Program-made: the position numbers and the translations under genes
From: DASYKT01 sp035995185
GTDB lineage: Bacteria; Acidobacteriota; Blastocatellia; Pyrinomonadales; Pyrinomonadaceae
DNA length: 64,000 bases
Reading direction: 5' to 3'
Assembly (NCBI GenBank): GCA_035995185.1
Contig: DASYKT010000009.1
Coordinates: 30,947-94,946 of the forward strand
Notes under the pieces: model-generated
Told to the model about the DNA's origin: nothing
The model's input: only the letters and a program-made list of their open reading frames with translations
Database searches by the model: none
Shown here: positions 1 to 7,553 of the stretch, in pieces
How the letters are laid out: each line of letters starts with the position of its first letter
Position numbering within the stretch: the stretch's first letter is position 1

Positions 1-796
1 GCATCGTGTAATCATTGGGCAGGTGCCAGAGAAAAGTTATCAGGTTTTCTGAGCCGATAAAAAAGTCTTTAAAGAACAGGAGAAATCCCAACCCGCCGGC
101 AAACATCAAAAGCATCGCCGCTATCTTGCCCGCCAACTTGCTGCGGGTAATTCTGAAGGCAAAATTTTCCAGCAGCACAAAAAGCGAAAATCCCAGCAGC
201 ACGTCCTGCCAGATCATTGCCCGGCGCACGCTCGCCCCCAGCGTCACCAGCGCCGCCGTTACCAAGTCGGCCATAAAGGGATAAGTGAATTTTGCCCCAG
301 CATACGATGGATTTTCCGGCGGGAAATTTTGGCCTTCGGTAAAACTGAAAATAGCGCCCAGATGAAAATGCAGGTCCCCCAGATTGTGCGCCACGCCGGT
401 ATAGATACCGTCTTTTGCTTCGATCATCGCCCGGTCAAAAAAGAAATAAAGCAAAATAAAAAGGCCGAAATAATACAACAGATTTATTATCTTGCTATTG
501 GTCGTACCCTGCCATTTCCCCTCGGCCTTGCGCCAATCGCGCAGCACATTTTTCCGGACATCATTTTTAATCAGTAAAAATAGCGGAAGCAAAGTGAGCA
601 AAAGAGAAACCAATACCACCCAAACCGAAAGGTAGTAAAAACAGGCGAGAATAAAAACTGCCAGGCTAAAAATAGCCGAACCGATCACATTTCCGGCGCA
701 CAGACGCAGCAGCAAAGAGTCTTCCTTCTCATAAAGATAGGTAAACAGCATTCCGCCGATGGTTATCAATGACAAAATTAATAATGAGATGAACAT
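1..796 (-). CDS. polytopic membrane protein, 3' part off the left edge (GT-C/DUF2298-like)
   Basis: An uninterrupted minus-strand frame of about 265 codons starts at an ATG at 796 and runs off the window. A GAGGAG Shine-Dalgarno lies 11 nt upstream, inside the end of the preceding gene, so the two genes are coupled. Several hydrophobic segments cover roughly residues 1-20, 35-75, 105-125 and 200-240. A polar stretch near residues 135-190 has a GDLHFH motif followed by NFPPENPSYAG and FTYPF. This layout, an acidic and His-rich first large loop in a polytopic protein, resembles GT-C-fold lipid-linked sugar transferases and DUF2298-type proteins. That is inference from pattern; the catalytic identity cannot be judged from the N-terminal part. 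Confidence 0.65.
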   Translation of the reverse strand, partial: MFISLLILSLITIGGMLFTYLYEKEDSLLLRLCAGNVIGSAIFSLAVFILACFYYLSVWVVLVSLLLTLLPLFLLIKNDVRKNVLRDWRKAEGKWQGTTNSKIINLLYYFGLFILLYFFFDRAMIEAKDGIYTGVAHNLGDLHFHLGAIFSFTEGQNFPPENPSYAGAKFTYPFMADLVTAALVTLGASVRRAMIWQDVLLGFSLFVLLENFAFRITRSKLAGKIAAMLLMFAGGLGFLLFFKDFFIGSENLITFLWHLPNDYTM

Positions 797-801
797 TTAG
801 T

Positions 802-1221
802 TCAATAAGCTCCTCGCCAATTAACTAATTCTATTTCCGCGCTTTCAACCTTATCGTCCGGGCCGAATGTCAGTTTCAGGTTTTCCACCGTCGTCGGATC
901 GGGGCCGCGCTCGCCCATTCCAAAAAAAGCCAATTCGTATTTTACATATGGATCAGGAAAGTCCCGGGCCTTTTCCCATCCCAGCATATCGCGGATCTCT
1001 CCCCGAGTCTTTCCCGGCAGCACCTTGCGCTCTATCAAATCCCGCGCCATGCCCAGACGCCCTTTTGACATTTCGAGGAGGTTTTTCTCTCCCTTCCATA
1101 CCTTTTCGTCAAACGGTATCGAAGACACAAAATTTCGTTGTACGCCTGTAGCGGTAAGACATCCTGAGAAAGCCGTTAAAAGAACGGGGGCGAGAATTAT
1201 CCTGGCTAAGATCATTGACAT
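802..1221 (-). CDS. BamE/SmpA-like outer-membrane lipoprotein
   Basis: 139 residues with a short leader ending in a lipobox-like FSGC (Cys at about residue 20), so probably a lipoprotein. The mature part contains the pattern LIERKVLPGKTRGEIRDMLG followed by a YELAFFG strand. This is the typical 'K-x-L-x-G-x-T-x-x-E-h-x-x-x-L-G' helix of BamE/SmpA-like folds. It ends 5 nt before the ATG of the downstream membrane protein and supplies that gene's ribosome-binding site. Role in outer-membrane protein assembly is not shown; many small lipoproteins share this fold. Confidence 0.7.
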   Translation of the reverse strand: MSMILARIILAPVLLTAFSGCLTATGVQRNFVSSIPFDEKVWKGEKNLLEMSKGRLGMARDLIERKVLPGKTRGEIRDMLGWEKARDFPDPYVKYELAFFGMGERGPDPTTVENLKLTFGPDDKVESAEIELVNWRGAY

Positions 1222-1330
1222 TTTTTCTAAGGAAAATTAAGCCACAACTTGCCGATTTCTCAAAACTCGCGATCAAAGCTACAATAACTGTTTTGCATTT
1301 ATTATTAAGAATTCAGGATTTTAAATAGAT

Positions 1331-2434
1331 ATGTTACAAGCTGGAATTGTCGGATTGCCGAATGTGGGAAAATCCACGCTCTTTAACGCGCTGACGGCGC
1401 AGGAAGCCGCCTTGGCCGCGAATTACCCTTTTGCCACCATCGAACCGAACGTCGGGGTGGTCGCCGTGCCGGACGAACGCCTGCCCGTACTGGAGAAGAT
1501 GAATAAGGCGCAAAAGGTTATTCCCGCGACCGTGGAATTCGTCGATATCGCGGGTCTGGTGCGCGGCGCTTCGAAGGGCGAGGGCTTGGGCAACCAGTTT
1601 TTGGCGAACATCCGCGAGACCGACGCCGTCATCCAGGTCGTGCGCTGCTTTGAAGACGAAAATATCATCCACGTCGAAGGCTCGGTCAATCCGGTGCGCG
1701 ATATCGAGACCATCCAGATCGAACTCGCGCTGGCCGATCTTGCTTCCTGCGAAAAACGTAAAGACAAAGCCCAGCGGGCAGCAAAATCAGGCGGCGATAA
1801 GGCGGCTAAAGCTGAGCTTGAAATATTGGACAAGATCCTTCCCGTATTAGAAGAAGGACGTCCGGCGCGTGCCGCTGATCTGACGGACGATGAAAAAGCG
1901 ATCGTAAAAGGCTGGTTCCTGCTTTCTACCAAGCCGACCATTTACGCGGCGAATGTAGACGAAGCCACGCTCGCCGATCCGGATTCGAACCCGCACGTAA
2001 AAACCGTCAAAGAACATGCAGCTTCGGAAAACGCCGAAACTGTCGTTATCTGCGCCAAGCTCGAGGCCGAACTGGTGGCGCTGGAAGAAGAAGAGCGGCT
2101 GGAATTTTTGAAAGACGTCGGCGTGACTTCGAGCGGGGTCGATAAGCTGATCAAATCCGCTTACAAGATGCTGGGCCTGATGTCTTTCCTGACCGCCGGC
2201 GAAAAAGAAGTGCGCGCCTGGACGATCCCCATCGGCACCAAGGCGCCGCAGGCTGCGGGAGAAATTCACTCCGATATTGAAAGAGGCTTTATCCGAGCCG
2301 AGATCGTTGGCTATGACGATCTTATTCGGGCCGGTTCAACCAATGCCGCCAAGGAACAGGGCCTGACCCGCGTCGAGGGAAAAGAATACATAATGCAGGA
2401 AGGCGACATCGTAAATTTCCGCTTTAATGTGTAA
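1331..2434 (+). CDS. ychF: redox-regulated ATPase YchF (OLA1 family)
   Basis: 367 residues, the usual length. The P-loop GLPNVGKST is at residues 8-16, the G3 motif DIAG at 72-75, and the G4 position reads NVDE instead of the GTPase NKxD, the feature that makes YchF/OLA1 prefer ATP. A coiled-coil insert (about 125-185) and the C-terminal TGS domain ending in EGDIVNFRFNV complete the family order. YchF binds ribosomes and is linked to the oxidative-stress response. It stands alone on the plus strand, after a gap of about 110 bp in which I see no clear promoter. Confidence 0.97.
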   Translation: MLQAGIVGLPNVGKSTLFNALTAQEAALAANYPFATIEPNVGVVAVPDERLPVLEKMNKAQKVIPATVEFVDIAGLVRGASKGEGLGNQFLANIRETDAVIQVVRCFEDENIIHVEGSVNPVRDIETIQIELALADLASCEKRKDKAQRAAKSGGDKAAKAELEILDKILPVLEEGRPARAADLTDDEKAIVKGWFLLSTKPTIYAANVDEATLADPDSNPHVKTVKEHAASENAETVVICAKLEAELVALEEEERLEFLKDVGVTSSGVDKLIKSAYKMLGLMSFLTAGEKEVRAWTIPIGTKAPQAAGEIHSDIERGFIRAEIVGYDDLIRAGSTNAAKEQGLTRVEGKEYIMQEGDIVNFRFNV

Positions 2435-2480
2435 ACATGGAGCGCGGGCATCCTGCCCGCAAGTACGGCTTGCCGTGCTA

Positions 2481-2554
2481 TGTCAGTAGCGCTTGCGTCA
2501 GCAAGTGCGTTGCTTGCGGCTTTTACGCATCTGCTAACGCAGACGCTACTGACA
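2481..2554. repeat. imperfect inverted repeat downstream of ychF
   Basis: Arms 2481-2503 and 2532-2554 (TGTCAGTAGCG...GTCAGCA against TGCTAACGC...CTACTGACA) pair over about 23 bp with one or two mismatches. It is preceded at 2437-2462 by a segment reading TGGAGCGCGGGCATCCTGCC, which resembles the sequence at 60795-60820 beside another repeat. There is no T-run, so it is more likely a REP/MITE-like element than a terminator. Confidence 0.7.
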
Positions 2555-2613
2555 GCGCTGCTTGGTTCTGACTCCATTTTCAAACAACTTGTGGTAAAAT
2601 CCTGCTGTTAAAA

Positions 2614-3033
2614 ATGAGATCGCTTTCCGTTCAAAAATTGCTCGCTCTTTCGCTCATCGTATTCCTGAGTGGAACTTGCTGCCTGCTTTGCTGTGACCTG
2701 ACAAAGGTTGCCGCGGCTTTCGGAACGGCGGAAAGCTGCCCCTTGAGCAAATCGCATCATTGCCCGCGCTCCGCCAAACAGGAAGTATCGACAGCGGGCG
2801 CTTTTACTTCCAGCGTGGAGCAGACGAGAACTTTTTGCCCGTTCATTTCAAAACGCGGCGACGCGGTACAAAACGTAAAGGGCGACCTCAAATTCACCGC
2901 CGTCTCTGTGGTAAAGATCGCTGCACCGCCGGTGCTTTTCGTCGAACCGGCCTTTACCGCTGACAGGGCCTCTAACTCATTTATCCGCGACCGCGGCGGC
3001 ACCTACCTGACAAATTGTGCTTTTCGAATTTAG
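2614..3033 (+). CDS. small exported Cys-containing protein, function unknown
   Basis: 139 residues with an N-terminal hydrophobic segment (about 8-28) that contains the unusual cluster CCLLCC, followed by conserved-looking SCPLSKSHHCP and FCPFI motifs. The C-terminus ends in RGGTYLTNCAFRI. I do not recognise a characterised family. The Cys/His pairs and the Cys-rich gene that follows 61 nt downstream suggest the two act together in metal handling; this is inference. No good Shine-Dalgarno is visible before the ATG. Codon use looks like the neighbours. Confidence 0.6.
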   Translation: MRSLSVQKLLALSLIVFLSGTCCLLCCDLTKVAAAFGTAESCPLSKSHHCPRSAKQEVSTAGAFTSSVEQTRTFCPFISKRGDAVQNVKGDLKFTAVSVVKIAAPPVLFVEPAFTADRASNSFIRDRGGTYLTNCAFRI

Positions 3034-3094
3034 AAAGATGTTAGGCGCTAAATTAACCATCGCTAATAACTTTCTAAATTAAGGAGAAAATGCA

Positions 3095-3481
3095 ATGAAA
3101 AAACTTACATTTCTTTTTACGGCATTACTCGTTCTCGGGCTCGTGATCGGAGCTTTTGCTCTGAGCGGCAGCAGCGCTGTCGTTACAAAAGCGGACTGCT
3201 GCTGTAAAGATTCTTGTCCGATGAAGAGCAAGGACAAGTCTGCCGATACAGATAAGCATTCGTGCTGCTGTGACGGAGGCTCTTGCTGCAAGGACGGGGC
3301 ATGCCCGATGAAAGGTAAAGATGCTTCAGGCAGTGAACACGCTTCCGGCGAATGTTCCTGCTGCGGCGATTCCTGCCCGATGAAGTCGAAAGATAAAACG
3401 GCTTCGTCAAATAAAGGGGATAAAAAGGATTGCTGCGAAGGCAAGGAGTCTTGTCCGATGAAAAAGAAGGAAAACGGCTAA
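3095..3481 (+). CDS. exported Cys-rich protein with four CPMK repeats (metallothionein-like)
   Basis: 128 residues. A signal-like leader (MKKLTFLFTALLVLGLVIGA, about 1-22) is followed by a low-complexity region with 17 cysteines. Four units each end in [SA]CPMK: CCCKDSCPMKSK, CCCDGG...GACPMKGK, CSCCGDSCPMKSK and CCEGKESCPMKKK. Linkers are Lys, Asp and Ser rich, giving a very hydrophilic chain. Start is set by AAGGAG 9 nt upstream. A strong terminator follows at 3508. Binding of soft metals such as copper, zinc or cadmium in the periplasm is inferred from Cys density and CxxxC spacing; it does not match any classical metallothionein known to me. Confidence 0.8.
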   Translation: MKKLTFLFTALLVLGLVIGAFALSGSSAVVTKADCCCKDSCPMKSKDKSADTDKHSCCCDGGSCCKDGACPMKGKDASGSEHASGECSCCGDSCPMKSKDKTASSNKGDKKDCCEGKESCPMKKKENG

Positions 3482-3507
3482 TGACATGTTAGTGTTTTAG
3501 CCGAAAA

Positions 3508-3538
3508 GGCATGGTGCGTGAGTACCATGCCCTTTTTT
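3508..3538 (+). terminator. Rho-independent terminator
   Basis: Perfect 8-bp stem GGCATGGT (3508-3515) / ACCATGCC (3524-3531) with an 8-nt loop, followed by six T. It ends the transcript of the Cys-rich gene. Confidence 0.85.
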
Positions 3539-3629
3539 ATTCCCGTGAAGGCAGAGTGGATAGTCTAAAGGGCTTTGCCTGTAAAGTCGGTTTTCTCATT
3601 AAAATTGTAAGCCAACCCGGTTCTTTATT

Positions 3630-3696
3630 AGCCACTAATTACACAAATAACACGAATTAAAATTCTTCATTAGTGTTATTTGTGTAATTAGTGGCT
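3630..3696. repeat. intergenic inverted repeat, GCCACTAATTACAC family (copy 1)
   Basis: Arms 3630-3653 and 3673-3696 are perfect 24-bp inverted complements (AGCCACTAATTACACAAATA...), separated by 19 nt. Relatives occur at 28629, 35911, 38836, 39755 and 48531. Confidence 0.9.
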
Positions 3697-3795
3697 GTAT
3701 CCGTTACTTAAGCAGCGGCAGCGAAGAAGACGCCTGACTTATTCCGCCGATTGCGATAACATATATCTATCGCTTTTTTGGGAGATTTTGACGAG

Positions 3796-4035
3796 ATGAC
3801 CGATAAAACAACGACTGCCGGTGCAACGGACGAAAATACCGCGGGACAGATCAGCGGCCTGACTCCGGACGACGAGCGCGAGATGGAGCTTTTTCTTTCC
3901 AACAGCGGTAAATACTGCGAAAAAGTTTACGGCGGCAAGACGTTCGGCGATGAAGAGATCTTCGAATTGCGAAAAGAGATCAAAGAATCTAATGAAGCGA
4001 TCCGGAAGATACGAAAAGATTGGGAGCAGTCATAA
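3796..4035 (+). CDS. small acidic protein of unknown function
   Basis: 79 residues from the ATG at 3796. A TTG at 3778 is in frame but the GGGAGA motif at 3779-3784 fits the ATG better. The sequence is charged and helical: TPDDEREMELFLSNSG, then EEIFELRKEIKESNEAIRKI. No signal peptide or membrane segment is present. No family recognised. It is followed by the G6PDH-like gene on the same strand after 78 nt. Confidence 0.6.
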   Translation: MTDKTTTAGATDENTAGQISGLTPDDEREMELFLSNSGKYCEKVYGGKTFGDEEIFELRKEIKESNEAIRKIRKDWEQS

Positions 4036-4113
4036 CGCTTTCGGATAACAGTTCAAATTGATCTTTTAAAGGCCTTAATGTTCTAAGGTCTTTAATTTTT
4101 TTCAGATATCTTA

Positions 4114-5448
4114 ATGAATGCGCCGCAAGAAAAATTAACCATCGTGGTCGAAGGTATCGGCGATGTCGTCCAGCGCAATTATGCGCCGGCGCTAAAGCTG
4201 GAAAAAGAGCGTTACGGCGATCGGCTTTCGGTGATCTTTGTCGATTTCGGAAAAGACCGCACGCCGGAGGCGGGCCGGCGTTACCAGAAATTCATCGACG
4301 CGCTCGCGGGTTGGGCCACCTATATCAATAAAGCCACGCCCGAAGGTGAAAAAATTTACCGCACGCTGCAGCCCGACGTGGTTTTCCTCGCAACGCCGGA
4401 CAGAACCCACGTCGAACTCGCGCTGCAATGGATCGACGGCGAAAACGATTGCCGGCATCTCTTTATCGAAAAGCCGTTGGATTCAGATCTTGACCGAGGC
4501 CGCGCGCTGGCGCTTTATGTGGAAAATAATCCGGTGGACGTCCATGCGCTGGATCACTACCTGGCCCGTTTTATTCCGGTCAGTTTTCCTTCTTCGATGA
4601 AAACCATTCTGACCGAACTGGGCGGGTCGATAAAACATCTGAAATTCTACCTGTTGGAAGATCACAGTGTTCCTTTTATGGGGCCGATCGAAAAAGAAGG
4701 CCGCAGCAGTTCACTGCAGCACGGGCTGATACTCGATCTGTTTCCGCACGCGCTGGCTATCCTGGGTTACTTCGGTTCGGTGTCTACGGTGGCGGTCACC
4801 GGACTAAAGGTCGGACGCTACGCTTACGAAGACGAGAAGGGCACGGTCAAAGAGGCGTCCATCCCGCGTGAAACCTTTGGCCATATCTCTTTCAATTTTA
4901 CGGGACGCGCCGGGCGCACCATCACTGCCGATGCTTATGTGGGCAAAGGAATTTCCGGCTCGAGCGGATCGGGCATGACGGGCGGCGACGTTAAGCTGCT
5001 CGAACTCACCGGCAAGAACGGCAAAAAGTGCGTCTTCGACCTGCGTAACACCAGCAAAGGCGGCAAAGGCACGATCACCGTGGTGAACCGCGACGGCTCG
5101 TCAGAGATCATTAACGAACTGCTCGACGAACCTTACGCCGTGCTGATAAACCGCACCGTCGAAAAGTACCTGAAAAACCCGGACAAGGACCTGCGATTCG
5201 CGCTCACGGTCGGCCAGGCGAAAAACATTCTGACCTGCATCGAAGAAATAATGTCGCTCGTTTCGCTTTTTGAAAAAACCGGCACTGCCATGCCGACTTA
5301 CCGGATCAAGACCGTGACCACCAGCGAAAAAGGCGGCCAGGAGCCGCGCAGCGTGGCACCCAGCCTGGAAGAGATCGTCTCGGAATTAAAAGATATCCGG
5401 GAATATGTCAGCATAGATAAATTGCTCAGCTCTTATGCCAGCTCGTAG
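4114..5448 (+). CDS. divergent glucose-6-phosphate dehydrogenase-like / Gfo-Idh-MocA-type oxidoreductase
   Basis: 444 residues. The N-terminus has a Rossmann nucleotide-binding motif, GIGDVVQRNYAPAL (14-27), close to the G-x-x-GD-x-x-x-R-x-x-x-PAL signature of Zwf. Then come PDVVFLATPDRTHVE (87-101) and HLFIEKPLDSDL (115-126), which fit both Gfo/Idh/MocA enzymes and Zwf, and ALDHYLARF (145-153), which matches the Zwf RIDHYLGK active-site loop with Asp and His kept but the Lys replaced. Its last 14 nt overlap the start of pgl, encoding the next enzyme of the oxidative pentose phosphate pathway. I infer that it oxidises glucose-6-phosphate or a similar sugar phosphate with NAD(P). Substrate and cofactor are unproven. 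No clear Shine-Dalgarno. Confidence 0.75.
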   Translation: MNAPQEKLTIVVEGIGDVVQRNYAPALKLEKERYGDRLSVIFVDFGKDRTPEAGRRYQKFIDALAGWATYINKATPEGEKIYRTLQPDVVFLATPDRTHVELALQWIDGENDCRHLFIEKPLDSDLDRGRALALYVENNPVDVHALDHYLARFIPVSFPSSMKTILTELGGSIKHLKFYLLEDHSVPFMGPIEKEGRSSSLQHGLILDLFPHALAILGYFGSVSTVAVTGLKVGRYAYEDEKGTVKEASIPRETFGHISFNFTGRAGRTITADAYVGKGISGSSGSGMTGGDVKLLELTGKNGKKCVFDLRNTSKGGKGTITVVNRDGSSEIINELLDEPYAVLINRTVEKYLKNPDKDLRFALTVGQAKNILTCIEEIMSLVSLFEKTGTAMPTYRIKTVTTSEKGGQEPRSVAPSLEEIVSELKDIREYVSIDKLLSSYASS

Positions 5449-6181
5449 AATTGAGATATTCCCGAACGCGGAGGTCCTGGCTGAAAAAACGGCCGGGCAC
5501 GTCGCACAAACGATCGTGCGATCTTTGCAAAAACAGGAGCGCTTTTCTTTGGTGCTCGCCGGCGGTTCTACCCCCAAAAGGTTATATCAGATCCTGGCCG
5601 CCGAATACCGCGATAAGATCTCGTGGGACAAACTGCTCATCTTTTTTGGCGACGAAAGATGCGTCGCACCTGACGATGCAGAGAGCAATTACAAGATGGC
5701 ATATGACTCGATGCTTTCCCAAGTGCCTGTGGCGCGCAGAAATATTTTTCGCTTAAAAGGTGAGATAGAGCCGCAGAAAGCTGCCGCGGAGTATGAGGCA
5801 ACGATCAAAAGCGTGCCGGGCGAGCGGCCGATTTTCGACCTGGTCTTACTGGGCCTCGGCGCTGACGGCCATACGGCTTCTCTTTTTCCAGGCTCGCCTG
5901 TCTTGCAGGAAACATCCGATCTCGTAGCGGTTGTCCGGGTGGAAAAACTTACTTTAAGCCGCCTGACATTGACCCTGCCGGCCTTCAACTCCTATGCGAA
6001 AGACATCATTTTTCTGGTGGCGGGAAAAGGCAAGGCCGAGGCCGTGCAGAGAATATTCGGTGACGAGAAGCCGCCGCTGCCCGCTCAGATGATCAAGCCC
6101 GATAAAGGAAAAGTTACGTATTTTTTGGATGAAGAAGCTGCCTCACTTTTAGACAATGAGACGCTTGAGAAATTCGCGTAA
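5435..6181 (+). CDS. pgl: 6-phosphogluconolactonase
   Basis: 248 residues, normal for the family. Hallmarks are LVLAGGSTPKRLY near residue 40, FFGDERCV near 72, the ESNYKMA helix, and LLGLGADGHTASLFPG near 140, which belong to the glucosamine-6-phosphate isomerase/6-phosphogluconolactonase fold. It hydrolyses 6-phosphogluconolactone to 6-phosphogluconate in the cytosol. It overlaps the preceding dehydrogenase-like gene by 14 nt, so the two are translationally coupled. It converges on the tRNA-Ile gene, with only 6 bp between the stop and the tRNA 3' end. Confidence 0.95.
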   Translation: MPARRIEIFPNAEVLAEKTAGHVAQTIVRSLQKQERFSLVLAGGSTPKRLYQILAAEYRDKISWDKLLIFFGDERCVAPDDAESNYKMAYDSMLSQVPVARRNIFRLKGEIEPQKAAAEYEATIKSVPGERPIFDLVLLGLGADGHTASLFPGSPVLQETSDLVAVVRVEKLTLSRLTLTLPAFNSYAKDIIFLVAGKGKAEAVQRIFGDEKPPLPAQMIKPDKGKVTYFLDEEAASLLDNETLEKFA

Positions 6182-6198
6182 AAAGTTTGGTGCCCTCG

Positions 6199-6230
<32 letters not shown>

Positions 6231-6831
6231 CTTACCAACTACGTCTTTCAACGCCCGTTTCCGGTTTGTGGTCTGGACTTTCTCTTCTCTTAAAAAACAA
6301 GAGTCTGCTGTCAAGTCTCTACACCTTCCGAACTTTTTCGGCTTGGCTCGGGATTACCATGCATTTAATATGTTTAGGCTTCCCCGAATTTAACAGATTC
6401 TACTAAAATGTATATCACAATTTAGCAACCCATTTTATTTGAAACCATATGGAAAAAATATGCCTGGTATGTAACTCGGTTTTGATAGGACGGCAAAGAA
6501 AATTTTGCTCGTCCAAATGCAAATTATCCTTTATAAATAACAAGCATCAAAACTACGTCACACAACAACGCAGAGGTTATGAGCGCAAAGCACTATTAAT
6601 ACAAATGAAAGGCGGTTGCTGCCAAATTTGTGGGTATAACAAAAACCAATCGGCTCTTTGTTTCCATCACCTTGTGCCTGCAACCAAAGCCTTTCAAATA
6701 GATATCAGAAAGTGCTCGAATAGTTCATTGAACAACTTAATAAGAGAAGCCGATAAATGCCAGCTTCTGTGTCTAAATTGTCACGCCGAACTTCATAACC
6801 CGGCCTTTTCCACTTAGGCTTCATTTCCTTG
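6231..6831 (-). ncRNA. group I self-splicing intron (IC3-like) in the anticodon loop
   Basis: 601 nt. The 5' exon ends in U and the intron ends in G (position 6231), as group I introns require. Core elements read on the minus strand: P3-side TTCGGGGAAGCCTAAA (6388-6373), the P4-P6 segment AATCCCGAGCCAAGCC (6355-6340), the P6/P7 segment CGGAAGGTGTAGAGACTTG (6330-6312), and the P7 partner AAGTCCAGACC (6280-6270). AGACTT and AAGTCC can pair as P7. These match, from memory, the cyanobacterial tRNA-Leu intron. All core elements lie in the 3' third; the HNH gene fills the space between the 5' splice site and P3. I did not fix the internal guide sequence. Confidence 0.9.
6449..6817 (+). CDS. HNH homing endonuclease encoded antisense within the tRNA intron
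   Basis: 122 residues. An N-terminal zinc-finger-like CLVCNSVLIGRQRKFCSSKC (5-24) is followed by the HNH module: CCQICGYNKNQSALCFHHL (about 58-76), then LLCLNCHAELHNP (about 107-119). Both CxxC pairs and the catalytic HH and final H are present. The gene lies wholly inside the group I intron but on the opposite strand to the tRNA, ending 14 nt from the 5' splice site. It should cut intronless tRNA-Ile alleles and promote homing; this is the known role of intron HNH enzymes, not shown here. No strong Shine-Dalgarno is visible. Confidence 0.88.
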   Translation: MEKICLVCNSVLIGRQRKFCSSKCKLSFINNKHQNYVTQQRRGYERKALLIQMKGGCCQICGYNKNQSALCFHHLVPATKAFQIDIRKCSNSSLNNLIREADKCQLLCLNCHAELHNPAFST

Positions 6832-6879
6832 AGTCCGCTGCTCTAACCGTTGAGCTACAAGGGCACACAGGAATTTCTT

Positions 6880-6908
6880 AGTTTAGTGGAAACTTGAAAG
6901 AGCCGCAA
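6880..6908 (-). promoter_or_regulatory. possible promoter of tRNA-Ile
   Basis: Minus-strand TTGCGG (6908-6903) and TAAACT (6885-6880) are separated by 17 nt, placing the start a few bases before the tRNA 5' end at 6864. Moderate match to sigma-70 consensus only. Confidence 0.35.
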
Positions 6909-6945
6909 ATTCGGAAGGAGTTTTCCTCTAAACACCATCAATAAA

Positions 6946-6968
6946 GCTGTTAGCTAACAGCTAACAGC
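6946..6968. repeat. short perfect palindrome between tRNA-Ile and the DinB gene
   Basis: GCTGTTAGCT (6946-6955) and AGCTAACAGC (6959-6968) form a 10-bp stem with a 3-nt loop. It lies just after the stop of the minus-strand DinB gene and may act as a terminator, although the T-run is poor. Confidence 0.55.
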
Positions 6969-6984
6969 TTATAGCTCAGATCTT

Positions 6985-7548
6985 TTAAGATGTTATAACC
7001 GGCGCTCCGGACCCGTTTTTCAGGATATTTTCTATCTGTGCCAGGTGGCGCGCTTCGTGCTCGGCGATAAAAAGCAGCCACTGGTAAAGGTCCAGTTCGC
7101 CCATGACGGGGTGCGGAAATTTGGCTTCCGACAGGCTGACGGCCTCCATGCGCGGGCGCAAACTCATGATATATTCACGCGACGTTTTGAGGTCCTGCAG
7201 CGACTTACCCGTGGGAACACCGCCACGGGGCCTGATCCTGTCAGGCGCTTCGACCTTGTTCATTTCGGTTTTGCGCACGGCGCTGGGAAATTTCACGGGC
7301 GGGTCGATCTTTCCACCGGGGGGCGGCGGCGTATTTAGTTCTTCGGATTTTCGCAGCAGCCTTTCCACCACCGCCGTGATCGATTTTTCAACCAGCGCCA
7401 GGTGCTCTGCCAATTCCTCCGGGCACCAGCCTTCGCCGTTATTTCGCAAAACGACCTCGGTCTCGTCCAGGCTTTCTATCCGGCTGTTGACCCCGGCGCG
7501 GACATTGTCCATGTGAGCGAAAATTTCTTCGAGCGAATTAAAGAGCAT
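6985..7548 (-). CDS. DinB superfamily protein
   Basis: 187 residues with the four-helix DinB/YfiT layout. The usual three histidines are H49 (in GWCPEELAEHL) and H164 and H168 (in LLFIAEHEARHLAQI), a probable divalent-metal site. HPVMGELDLYQW precedes the last helix, as in many damage-inducible and bacillithiol-transferase-like DinB proteins. The substrate cannot be told; thiol transfer is one possibility. It starts 5 nt after the stop of the propeller lipoprotein gene, so the two form an operon. Confidence 0.85.
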   Translation of the reverse strand: MLFNSLEEIFAHMDNVRAGVNSRIESLDETEVVLRNNGEGWCPEELAEHLALVEKSITAVVERLLRKSEELNTPPPPGGKIDPPVKFPSAVRKTEMNKVEAPDRIRPRGGVPTGKSLQDLKTSREYIMSLRPRMEAVSLSEAKFPHPVMGELDLYQWLLFIAEHEARHLAQIENILKNGSGAPVITS

Positions 7549-7553
7549 CGTGT

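Noticed and set aside
3630..3696. intergenic hairpins as CRISPR repeats
   Set aside because: Copies are single, widely spaced inverted repeats with unequal spacers, and no cas gene is present.
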